Assembly: GCA_021613375.1 (NCBI GenBank)
Contig: CM038711.1
Coordinates: 17,609,194-17,673,193 of the forward strand
DNA from: Megaleporinus macrocephalus
Lineage: Eukaryota; Chordata; Actinopteri; Characiformes; Anostomidae
DNA length: 64,000 bases
Reading direction: 5' to 3'
Made by a program: the position numbers and the translations under genes. This document shows positions 1 to 12,524 of the stretch, one piece after another; within the stretch, counting starts at the first letter, position 1; each line of letters begins with the position of its first letter. The notes beneath the pieces were generated by a model. The model had not been told where the DNA came from. It searched no databases and was given only the letters and a program-made list of their open reading frames with translations.

Positions 1-860
1 AACTTCTGCATATGACTGCACATCTTGCGGTCCACGCAGCATGCTTGCCTGCATGACTGCACACCATCAGAATTAAAAGCAAGCTTTTCAAGCAGTGCTT
101 CAAACAGAACAGATGGAATGGAATAGGATGGTATGCAGCTAATGTAAGTAGGGTTGCCAGATTTCAACTGTGGAAAAAAAACAGCCACATATAATGTGCC
201 TGTTCACTTTGCCTATGTGCCTACACACAGGCTGTGTCTCAATCCACGTACTACTACCCTAAAATCTTCAAAGTAGCAATGTTACCAGGGTCACTATAGT
301 TTTAAAAATGTGTTCTTTTGCTTTCTGGTAATTTTTTGTTTTCAATTTCAGCTTAGTTTTAGTTTATGAGTGAATACATTATTTAAACTGTGTCATTAAT
401 TTTTAATGTTTATTTTTTGTTCAATTCTGTGACACTATAGTATAAAAACATTTAAACTTGTGCTCAAACATGTTGCTTGAAACTGTAGTCATTATCTCCA
501 GGGAAAGTAGAATGTTTAGGTGATGCTGGGTGATGCTGGGCTACTGAAATAAACTGATAATGACGCAATTAAGGAATCACCTGCCTCATTTTGACCTGCT
601 ATACAATTCAAATATCCCACCCATGTTAAGTGACATTACAGGTGCAATATATATCAAAGCATTTTCACATCCTGTTAACAGCATCAACCGTCCATCCAAG
701 CTTAAGACTGACCGGTCAACCCTAAAAGTCAAGTCAAGTCAAGTTTATTTATATAGCGCTTTTTACAACGATGTTATCTCAAAGCAGCTTTACAGAGTTT
801 TGAAAACAGTCAACGTCACGGTTATTCAGCAGATTTGGTTGTTCTCCAAGCACGTTTTAC
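1..860 (-). other. intron 19 (5' part only)
   Basis: AT-rich intron sequence from the exon 19 donor to the window edge. It contains one copy of a short dispersed fish repeat (about 722-800) and a tandem of GTGATGCTGG at 520-539. No exon is recognisable; a + strand open frame at 560-952 has no coding character and overlaps exon 19 in antisense. Confidence 0.7.
722..800 (-). repeat. dispersed fish repeat, ATATAGCGCTTTTTACA type
   Basis: Holds TTTATTTATATAGCGC and, further on, AAAGCAGCTTTACAGAG. The reverse complement ends in the common teleost GCGCTATATAAATAAA pattern. Partial copies of the same family occur near 37.65 kb, 39.6 kb and 25.4 kb, which shows it is interspersed. The family name is not certain. 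Confidence 0.6.
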
Positions 861-973
861 CTGATGATGTTGGCAGCTGCTTTTCTTTCTTGGGTCAGCA
901 GCTCAGGGTCATGCATAACTTCCTCCAAAAAACTGATCACCTTCATTTTTAGCTCCATGTTGGTCTCAAAGTC
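861..973 (-). CDS. rasgrf1: rasgrf1 exon 19 (residues 951-988), last exon in window
   Basis: Acceptor CACATATAG at 974. Reads [37 protein letters not shown] and AG of the next Arg. Donor CATCAG/GTAAAA, phase 2. The following family exon (TLTQEDPGD...) was searched for in bases 1-860 on the minus strand and not found, so the CDC25 exons lie to the left of the window. Confidence 0.94.
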
Positions 974-3900
974 CTATATGTGCAAAAACGGAGAGAGATA
1001 GAGAGAGAGAGAGAAAAAAAGATAAAGAGAGACAAGGTGAAAGATAGAGAGTGATCAAAATAATTTTCAAGGCAAAAGCAGGTACAGACAACAGAGCTTG
1101 TTTACAATGATATAAAACTGTACTTAAATTGTGTTCTGTTTGTTAAATGCGAGCGGATGGCACATGCTGTTTCACCTGCGAGTGCTTGGATACCCAGTGT
1201 CTTAGCACATTAAGAACTCTGTTAGTTGCTGCCCGGCGAATCACAAACTCCTTATCTCCGTTCCTCTGGTCTGTGGGAAACCCTGGGAACCAATCACAAT
1301 CCAGATTGACCATTTTCTGCCCAGCAACTAATAAAGCTTCTCTATATGGGTTTATTATGAGTGCTGTGCTGATACCTGTGCTGGCCAGAGACATGCGGCG
1401 GTACTTCTCCTTGGTTGGTGTTCCCTCGTTGGCGCCAGCTGTGGCAATAGCAAAGGCAGACGCTGCTGAGAGCGCGCTGCGATTGTTGTCCAGTTCTCGG
1501 CAGGATGACATCACCATGCCGTTATTGTAGGAGAACAGGGAGAACTCTACATAAAGACAGAGAAAGACATATATTTACTTAATACTCTAAATGATTTTTG
1601 TTTACTTGAGCTGAACATATTTATATTTAAAATTCCATATATTATTGCAAATTCAATTGTTACAAATCACAGTTGTGATATGCCATGCATAGTATATTAA
1701 TAAGTTAAACCTATATTTATATATGTATTTATACGCATTTGTAATATATATTTTAGAAATCTATATTAATGGTGTACAGTCGTATGCAGAAGTTTGCAAA
1801 ATTGTTTGCAAAAAAACGTTTAGCTGATTTTCTAGGTGAAAATAAGTTCACGTCCTCTACAGAGAAGAACTTTTTGTGTATTTTCATGTACAATTAGTGT
1901 TTGTTTGCTACTTTTAAGAAATAAATCTCATAAAAAATTATCACAATATGTTTAGCTTGGAAAATAAATAGAAATTTGGTGCTAAAATTGCCATAATTAT
2001 GTTTGCTACCTGTACAGGATGTTTTAACTTATTATCACCTAAAAAATCAACAAAGCATGTCATTTAACCAGGCTTATTACAATGTTTGTATACAACTATA
2101 TTTATTGTACTGTGGAGAAGCAGAATGTTCAGTTTGTGCTGGGCTACTGACTGCATTTTTGACCCTCTATATGCTGATCCAGATAAATCTAGTCCCAATT
2201 TATAGATCTTCGAAATATTTATGTATTGCCGTAACATGGTCAGAATACTTAGAGCACAGAATGCACATTTCTATTATTGTCAAGATTGTTGTTGGTATAT
2301 TGTACTTGCTGGTCATAGCAGAGTTTGACATATCAATATTACAATAACAATCAACAAACAATATTGTGCAGCCCGGATTTTTCTGTAATTCACATGCAAC
2401 TTGTCTGAATGCTAAAAGATTCAAACGAAAAACTGGCATCACCTTTGTCAGCTACAGGATTAGACACAATAGTGACAAATAATGATAATCAATTACCCAG
2501 AGTGCACATGTCCTTCACTCTGATGAAAGGCAGATTAACTATTTAATGTGCTTTAAAAGGAACAGCTTCCCCTTTAAAATACAGTAGGTGTCACATAAGA
2601 CATGATCCGCTGAAGCAGAAATAATGGAAGCAGTGACATTATCACCGCAGTGGATGAGCCTTCAATGATGACCTATAAAAATGTCACAAATATCTACTGC
2701 AGCAAATGCTCCTTCAGCACCAGCCTCAAACCAGCTCAGGAGCAACGAGTGAGAAAGCGATGTGTGTTTTCAGTCTAGTGGAGAACGAATAAATGCTGTT
2801 GCTTCCAGTGTGCTGGTGTGATGTGGTTTGGTTAGAAATTATCATTTTCTGTCATGGGCAGGTTTTGCATGTTATTGCAGTATATGGTTTGTTCTTCTCA
2901 GTTTGTCCAACAGGGGGCAACATCGCACACAAAATCGCTAACTGCGTCTCAGGCAAGACAATAGGCAGGGCTTTGATTTCCAAGATGGTCGAGACTAAAA
3001 ATAGCCCATAAAACAAAAATGCTTAGAGACTACAGAAAACAGGAGTCTACAGTGCCATGTCAACAACATTCTACTGTTCTTTATTATGAGCAGCTAAAAC
3101 TATGTAACAGTGTCTGGCTATATCAACAAGGCTTACCAATAATACTGCATCACATGTATGGCACATAGTGGTCATCTCTGACCTTTGACCTTAAATTCAG
3201 ATATTCTGAGCGTAAAGACCCTACAGCACCAGCTGCACTCAAGCAAACCCCCGTAACCAGGGGCGGCAGAGAGAATACATGCAGATGGTTGCTATGGTAT
3301 AAGTTTTCCAAACACCTACTCACGCCTCCTTTGGCGTTTCCCTGCGCTTTTTCTTTTCTTTTTTTTATAACCCACAGAACAAATGAGATTCTGCATGAAT
3401 CGTGCCTTGGGAGGCTTCCGTCTCCAAGCTCAGAATTAGTTCAGGCCTACATAGGCACGACGTGTGCTCTGAGACATTACAAGAATAAGAAACGTGCCAT
3501 CTGAGGTAGAACATAAGCAGTAACACAGCAATTTCACGTATGGAGAGGACCCTCTTCAGGGTGAAGTGCAGACTTTTCAATAGCTTGGAGTCACAGTTTT
3601 TAATAATACAAAGATTATTTGATTAAAGATACATTTATAAAATCATTCTGTACAGCATGTACAGCTTGCTATTGTCATTGTAAATATAAAATATCTGGAA
3701 CTCTGGTTTATGAACAATCTTTTTTTTTAAGTATTCCCTTTTAAAAACACAAACCAAAAGTGTGTATGACTGTATCATTTAAAACTAGCCCATAAGCACC
3801 CTCAGTGGCTCATTGACGCTGATAAGACTGCCTGCGTAGATATTGAAATTTAGTACTGAACAACAATGACAATTGTTATTATTAAAGTAATCTGGTCGGT

Positions 3901-5875
3901 ACTATAAAAGTACTGAATTCTGTTGCCCAGTGGTACTGCTTTGCTAGTCTTGTGCAATATCACATTTCAAATCATTTGTAGTAAGCTGAACAATGTAAAA
4001 CATTTTAGACAAATGTTGTAACATCAAGAATGAAGTCAGAAGAAAATGCCCCTTAGCAGCACTTAAATCCTGAAAAAATCAAAACAAACAAAATTTCATA
4101 CTTCTAAACGGTAGTTTAGCGTAAATGCAAAGCTTTCCTAAACACAACCAAGCACTACTGAGTCTGAGTCAAAGTCTGCAGAAGCAGTAGTGTGGTGTTA
4201 GGCCATTGATAAGGCTGATTTTGGCCCGTATAAGAGGTGCAGGTGGCTGGTCTGCGGGAGATGCAGGTGCTCCAGTTTCACTAGTGCTCGGCCAGCAAAT
4301 GTCGGCCGGCAACACAGGGACAGAGCGTACTATACCTGAGGAGTTTTTGCACTTGACGTTTTTCGGGGTTGTGGGCGATTTGGTGGGCGATGCTTCAGCC
4401 TCTGCGTCATCGCTCTGGACCTGCTCACTGTCACTCTCCTCTCTCACTGAAATATCTGCAGAAATTCCAGAAACAGATTTTAAGATCTACATACTGGAGC
4501 AAATCATCCGTTCAGTAAAAGGACAAATGTTTACAGGCAATACTTACTTAGCAAAAATAAACATGAGTTGGTGTGATTAATTCTGACTGTAAGCAGATAC
4601 TTCTGCAGGCTTGACGAACTGAATGTAAATTAATTAGTAAATTAGTAAATATATATATTACAATTACATGCTTCGTTGATTTTCTATGTAAAAAAATAGT
4701 TTACACATCCTCTTCAGGAAACACAATCCAGTATTGCCTTGTTCTAATTGTAGTGCACAATTACTATTAGTTTTTTGAGTTATATAACATATTTGAAAGA
4801 AATAAAATGTGATTAGATTGTGCCACAACTTTCTCACCGACCACATTTGTTACACTTAAAAACAGTAACTGTGTATTAAAACGTGCAGAAGTCTCTGTGA
4901 GGGATGTGTAGCTTATTTTTTTTATTTCAAAATTAACAAATCATTGAAATTGACCTGAGATGACACAACTGTACATAATCATCAGCAAGATGTTTTTAAA
5001 ATTTCAAGCTGGTGATATTTTGATGTATTTACAGCACTGCAGTAGAACAGAACAGATGTGGGGAATGGAGGGCTAAACAGTTAGCACAGTAAAGACTTCT
5101 CTGCTCAAACACACCAACTGAACCTGGCAATTAACTGACAAGTAGAATGAAGAAAATCAACAAATTATGCAAAAAATAGTCCCTCCAGAACCGGAGGCGG
5201 TTCTACAGCAATTTACATCTTTCGAGCCATTTACCATTTAGTATCCTACAATGCAACTGAATATTTGGGAGGAAACATTTGTTAACCTCAATGTCAACAA
5301 ACATGTGTTTCGTTTTGGCAAATGAACTTAAATAAGTCACAAAATTTAGAAAATATTTAAGTGAAGTGATCGCTCTTTCAGTTGGTCTGTTACTGAAAAT
5401 GTACCAATAATTTAAATCAAATCCCAAAACACATAATCATTGTCTGGATGGCGTTGGGTAAAAAAACAGCGCAGCTCTGGCACAGTCGCTTACCCTGTTT
5501 GGCCAATGCAGACTCCTCGGCCCGGTCGGATTTGCTCTCTCCATCATCAGGGATTTTGCTGGCGATTGGGCTGGACACATAGAGTTTGTTGATGTCCAAC
5601 GTGGTCTTGCTAAAGGGGGACATGGCAGAGTACATGCTTGCATAGCCATTGGAGGAGCAACTGAGTGCAGCGAGGTCCAGTGCTTTGCCGCCCGTTATGA
5701 TGGGGATGTTGAGGGAGAGTTTGCGGCGTCGATTGGGTGAAGATGTCTTAGCGATGGCTAGAGGAGGAGGAGAGGAAAACTTGCGGCTTGCACGAGGAGA
5801 CTTTGGCGGCTCTCCGTATAACAGCTTATTGTTCTGACTGCTGGCAAAGAACAACTCCAGAGAACTACACATCAG

Positions 5876-5906
<31 letters not shown>

Positions 5907-7451
5907 AATACAGTGATCATGTTAGAATAGCATTATATTACTAACACTCTGTGGCAATAATGCTGTAATCTAAGGCACGTTAATGTAATGTTATTACTGG
6001 GAGATCACAGGACACTATACACTCATAAAGCACATAAATATAACCATTCAGTAATCTCACCCAGAGTGTTTACAACAGTGCTGTTTGATTCACTGCCACA
6101 TCACTGCATGTCACGCATAAAGCTGCAGGTTTTGTAAATAAGGGGTCAATGTATCTAATACAAAGCAATACCTGGCAATAAGACCGCATAACTTTACATG
6201 AAATATGATCATTTCTGGTGATCAATATGTCACTGATATGAAACAGTCAGAAATACTAAACCTACACTGCTCTTGCAACAGCATTTGCTGAAGTCCTGCA
6301 TTTTGTTTATAAAAAACAAGTCAATATGGCTGTTGTGGCTGAATTTTAACGGTACTTGCGGCTTAATTCCCACATGCAGTACTAAAACATAAGTCTAAAG
6401 GATCATGAGAGCATCTCACACATTTACAAAAGAACTGTTTGTACAATAGTGGTGGACTTATTTCACTTTGATGCTGCATTTTTTTCTAATTGTTATAATC
6501 TAATTATAACATTCATGTGGTTTATGCAGCAAACAAGTAATTCATTTTTCCATGACCACTTTCCATGCTCTATTTACCTTTTGAATTAAACGCGCTGTTT
6601 ATGTCACCGTTCCTTAACTCTGACATGTGTAAATGACGTCTATTGTGATTGGGTAACCCCAACCAAACGTTAAATCCGGCACGCCATATTTAAAAATCAG
6701 TCTGGGCTAAAATATATGCCTAGACTTTCTGCAGGAACGAATAACTCTTATCCCTTCAACATAGAAAAGTAGACAAAAAACTTCATAGCCATGATGAACT
6801 CAAAATGTGCTCTTTTTGCAGCTTTGTTATCACATACAGATTAGGAAGTAAACTTACAATATTTACACAGCACACTAAAAAAGCAAATAATTTTTTATGG
6901 CGTGATGACTGTATAATTATACTATGCTGTTCCTGCTGTACTATAATAGCACAGGCTTTAGCAAAAACCTAACACACTAGTTAGTTCTTCGTACCAGTAC
7001 AATACAGAACCTCATTGAGAGGGGTCTGCATTAACAGAGATGAACAGAATAAGCCCTGGAATGCAGATGAGCTTGTTTAATGGCACTGGTCAGGAATTCT
7101 GCTTTCGCTCTTGATCAGCCGCGAGTACTGCACTGCTTGGAGCTGCAGTGTACTGATGAAGAGGGAAAAAAGAAAATCCCCCGGAGCACGCGTGTGGCGT
7201 AGTGCTCATATTTGCCAGTAAAGGCTGCGGAGAGCTCTCCCACACGCCGCGCCACCCTCAGCGTCATCCAGCGCCCAGAAATAGAGCCCTCTCTGACAGG
7301 CTAGGTGAACGACAGGGGAGATGAGCGGGGGAGGCCGGGGGGTGGTGGAGGGGCTTTGGGTGTAGGAGTGTGGGAGGCCCCCAGCTCTGGCTGCAGAAGG
7401 AGGGAGAGAGAGAGAGAGGAAGACACAGAAAGAGAGAGAAATGGTTTCAGT

Positions 7452-7522
<71 letters not shown>

Positions 7523-10205
7523 TGCAGTAAAGAGAGATAGAGGTGGGAGAGAGAGTAAGAGATGGGGAGTGCAGTAGTGATGGAGAGATAAGGAAAAAAG
7601 AGAAAGAATTACAGAGGCAGGGAGGAATAAAGGAGAAGAGGAGTGGTGGGAAAAACAGGGATGGAGATTTAAAGAGAAGGTGTTTAGGGATGAGGGAGAG
7701 AGGGAAGGGTTAAGGTGAGAATGGGAAATGAGAAGTAAAAGAGAGCGATACTTGCAGAAAAAAGAGAGAGGTAATGGAAACAGGGGGAAAGAGAGAGAGA
7801 AAGAGAAAGAGGAAGGATTGGCTGTAAATGTGTAAACTAAATATTTCATCCAGCTCGTCTGCAGGCGGCTGAGGGCGGGGTCCTGCAGCAGAGTGGCCAG
7901 TTGCTAAGGTGACGGTGACAGACCCTGCTGAGACGCTTCAGTTAGGCAGGCAGGCAAGAGGGCCGAGGCCCAATTACTGCTTCCAGCAGAACACATGCAC
8001 ACGTTAGGACGACACACAACCATACTCTTTACAATATCAATCTCTCTCTCTCTCTCGTACACACACACACCCTGGTGCTGGGTCCTGTCCTGCAGGCACA
8101 TGCACAGACAGACCCTCAGGGGGGCTAGAGATTCTGCCCTTTTGCCCTCAGACAGTAAAAGTGGCCTTCGGTTAGTGTGTTTTTATATGGCTCAGCCTCG
8201 CCACGGGAACAGAGCTAGTGGGTCTGTTCAGGTTTTATGAACTTCATCGCTACATAAATAATGTCTCTTTAAGAAAAGTTACATTACATAACATACTTAT
8301 TTAACAACCAAACAAAATGTCCCCAGTACAGAACTTTGATAGCTTGTGTTTCTGTAAAACAACACGGAGGCTCTGTTGCACTCTTACGTGGCTAAATAAC
8401 TCCCTGATTCATAGTTGGCAGAGAAAGAAAAGTGCAGAATGTTGGAGATTCGAAAGCCAGGCTAGTTGGTGAAGTTCTGCCTTGGAAAAACTCCTTTGCT
8501 TTTCTCTAGAAGATGATGAGATGGTTTCTGAATAGCAGTTTCTGTATTATGCTGTACAATCAATTAACTAACATTCCTGTTAGTCTTCTTTGCTATGAGC
8601 CCCAACACTGGTTTCACAATCCAAGACTCTCACAGGGTCAACTTTACAGGTGTAGAACTGTAAATGTTTGATGCTGGCACTAAAACATGCTGGCGCTGTA
8701 CAATTTTTTTATTTCTCATTACTTTAGTTAAGTCTCACCATTTAGCCTAGCAATATACTTTTTTGCCCGCACTACTAATAACTCCAATGGGCCTTTCTCA
8801 CCCAATGTAGTACCTTTACCACTTAAGAGGATTTTATTAAGCTACTATGAAACATGATGCCTTATCACACCACAGACATGTCTGTTACAATGTGTCTAAG
8901 CTTTGTGAGTGGGTTATGATCGGATCAAGCAAACAACATTTAGAGCTTGATCAAATGTCAATGGAATAAATTTGTATCTGTATACAATTAAGCAAGTGAC
9001 GAGCAGGTAAGAGAATGAATGAAATAAAAGACAGAGGATACACAAGGCTGAAGTAAGCTCTAAACCAGGCGTCTTCATGTTCTCCAGACTGAAAAAACCG
9101 TTCAAGTCCTCTCTTATCATGACAGGGAAATAAGTAAACAACTGCTTTATATACCAGAAAAGGACAATTGAATCTCTGATCACATTGTGGGGCAAATTAT
9201 TTCAAGAAAAGTGTAAATAGAATCCAGTTAAAATTCATCCAGGTACTGCACTGCACTTATACATACTCACACACATGTGATACACCGAATCATGTGCAGG
9301 GTCAAGCAAATCAACCCATCAATTCATGTTTCAGTTAATGAGAAAAACACAAAACATGTCAGATAATAGGTTCTCCAAGGGTTGGACGTGAAGGGAAATG
9401 TTCAGCAAATTTCAGTGGTAAACAAACATATTTTCAACACTTACTGCCTATACCAAAAGGCTCTATTCACAAGCATATCACCTCACATAGCCACTTCTAG
9501 ACAAAGCAGAAGGGCAAAATCTGAACAAATCCTTAAAATCACACAATGTACATGAAGGAGACTAAGCATTTAAACAGACTGAGTAGGTACAGGAGGCAAC
9601 AGATGGTATGGATCTATATTGGACAAATGTACAGATCTCTAAGCACACTACACAGTTTTAACAGATGTGTCAGACTGGCACACTGTTTGCACAAACCTTT
9701 AAAGTTATTTTAAGTTAAACCATTAAAAGTAACAAGAAAGATAGATCACTCGAACACTACAGAAAATATCTTGGCAAGTGGTATCCTCCTAAATCTGTCA
9801 CAGTCTGCCCTGTTTTGTGCCTGTCTGTTTTTGTTTTCATTGTCCTTTCAATGCCATGTGGTTCTGTTTGTTTTTGTCATGTGCTCCTTGTCTCCGCCCT
9901 TCTGTCTCCACCCCTCAGCTGCTCTGTGTTAATGTCTCCTCCTGTTCACCAGGTGCCCCTAGTTTAGTGTCTCCATTTATACCCTTTGTTTGCGCCTTGT
10001 CTTGGTCTGTCTTTGTCGACCCTGTGTCGCTGTAATGTGTTACTTTGGATTTTTGTTTTAGTCTTGAGTGTAAATAAAACCAACCTGCAAGTGTATCCAC
10101 AAATCCTGCCTCTGGTCTCATTACAAAATCTATTTAATATATTAAATCTTTCTATTTTAAGACTGCTTTAAAAGTATTATGAGGTGTTTTTACTTCTTTA
10201 TACAC

Positions 10206-10281
<76 letters not shown>

Positions 10282-12476
10282 TTGCTGTCACCTCAGAAAC
10301 TCGTGCTGCCTATAGTCTTCTGAAGGCAGGCAGTGCTCTGCTGATCTCAGCCTCAGTCACTAAAGCCACAGTTTTAAAATGATTTTGTTAATCACAGCTT
10401 TATTGCATGTAAGCATTCACCCTCACAGGCATTTCCTTTCAGATGTCTCATGAGCTTGAAGGAACTTCCTTATCCTTTCATTATCTAGTATATAAACGTC
10501 CTTAACTTGATTGTTGCAAACAGAGAGAGAGTAAACAAAGTAATTAAAGGACTCAAAACATGTTCCGTCAGGTAAGTGACTCCTGGCCTTAAGCCATGTT
10601 TATCAATTTGGAGCAATTCTCAGACCTCTTGCTTCGGCGTCATTGCAGCTGAAATGGCAGGGTGGCAGACACACTGGAGGTGCGTTTAAATCCTTTATCC
10701 TAAAATGCTAATGCAAAAGCATGCTAACAGACCAGTCTGTAGTCAGTGTCTTGTCTATATTAGGAACTCCCCTTTTCCCTATGAGAAAGATGCCATATCC
10801 AAAATGCCATATTCAAAAATTACTATCGTTGTGCACTGTGATAAACAAAAAAACGTCCAACACATTTTGTCCTGTGTCCACTTTTTTCTTGGAATATACT
10901 ACAAAAATTACGAGACTGTTTAGCACTGTTTAGATTTCTCAATCTTAAAATATGAATAATGCTACATACATGTGAGTAGTGGCGAACTATGACTATTAGA
11001 GATGGACCTTCATTTGAGAGTATTAACGTCAAAACTCTGTGACAACAAGGAAAACAACAACTCTAGGTTGATGTTAATTTCTGCTAGCCACAATACCGGT
11101 GTTAGAAGCATGTGATCACTAAGCTAACAGCCACTGATTGCTAACACTGTTTGGCCATTTTAGAGTAAACACGTCCCATGGTTTGTTTGAAGTTTGTAAC
11201 ACACATATTAACATATTTTACCTCGGAGCAGCTTTACAGAGAGACATATTTAACATGTTTGTGTGAGATATTTTGGTGAGGTTGTCAGTGTCAACATCAT
11301 GAAACATCAGGAAGGGTTTACTATGTGCTTACTACTTAAACATGCAGTGAAAAAACACTTTAGGCTGTAAGACTGTTATCACATTGAAGTTAAATGTCAT
11401 TCAGTGTGCAGTAGTGTTTTTTACAGAGAGAGTGTTTTTCATAGAATCCGGTGATGTTTGACGGAAAAATATAACTGTGTTGTTTTAAAATGGATATGTA
11501 CATGAATATGACATTTAGTCATCTATAAATTAAGTGCACTACTTTTTTCCATTTATCACATTACTTTGTATGCAAGGGAGACGTGAGACCCACCGGGCTG
11601 GAATGGCGCTGATGGGCCTCTTGTAAATAGCGATGAGCTTGTCAAGCACAACATCGGCTGTGGTGAAGACGCGGTAGGAGTGTAGGAACGTGTTAAGGAA
11701 ATCAATGGAGAGAAACCGTAGATCAGTCAGTCGCTCCAGCAGCCGCTCCACACTGGCGTAACGGATCTGCAGCACCTTGCACGAGTTCATCATCTTACTG
11801 AACCGGATGTCAACATCGTCGCAGTAGAGACTGGCATCAGACCTGATCACAGGACACACATTAGATCACCAGTGTCACCAAGCATCAGTTAGAGGGGTAT
11901 GAATCTCCCCAGCAAGGTTCTTTGCATAATCCAGTCCTTTTGGGATGAGCTGCAGTGGCATTTGTGATCTTGTGGGTGAATGATATCAAATCCTCACAGC
12001 TCAACATCTAGTGGAGACTTACTGCAGCAAAAAGAAGGGGAAACTCTTTATAATAGCCTTGATTTCTGAAAAAACGCAGGACCAGCAGGTGTCTACAAAC
12101 TTTTGTACATATAGAGTAATCAAACGGTTTCCGATCTTTCACTATTTAACAGTACTGATGATAATAATCCTTGATTAATATTAAGACTTCTCTGAAAGGA
12201 ATGAAAGCTCTTACTGATCTAATGTATGCACTTCTAAGGCTGCCGTCATGAATGTATGATTACACAATCATACATAACAGAGCAGTTTAATTACAGACTA
12301 TCAAACTGTGCTCTACTGGAAGACTATTACTGGCACATTGACTTTCCTTATAAGTATGTCATGTGGGTAATGCTCACTTGATCATCTGTGGTACAGTGAC
12401 TTTTGAGTTTTCCTCAAAGGCATTCATCATCAGCCCATTGCAGCGAATGTTGTCTATGCACTGTGAGAAAGAAAGG

Positions 12477-12524
<48 letters not shown>

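Larger units (their letters stand above)
5865..11593 (-). other. intron 14 (5.7 kb) with solo LTR and simple repeats
   Basis: Holds a (TTTC)n acceptor tract, a purine-rich region (7380-7830), a CT/CA run near 8040, a solo LTR (9796-10125) and a TA/CA microsatellite (10213-10280). Open frames at 7301-7849 and 7305-7577 are translations of the GA repeat, not genes. No other coding signal. Confidence 0.7.

Noticed and set aside
560..952. 130-codon + strand open frame, and a search for exon 20 to its left
   Set aside because: The frame overlaps exon 19 in antisense and a repeat; no TLTQEDPGD-like exon was found in bases 1-860.
1147..1530. 127-codon + strand open frame
   Set aside because: Antisense shadow of rasgrf1 exons 17-18, which are clearly real.
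4206..4580. 124-codon + strand open frame
   Set aside because: Antisense of exon 16; no start context or family resemblance.
7301..7849. 182-codon minus-strand open frame rich in Ser/Leu
   Set aside because: It is the translation of the GA/CT simple repeat; the protein is low-complexity and unrelated to any family.
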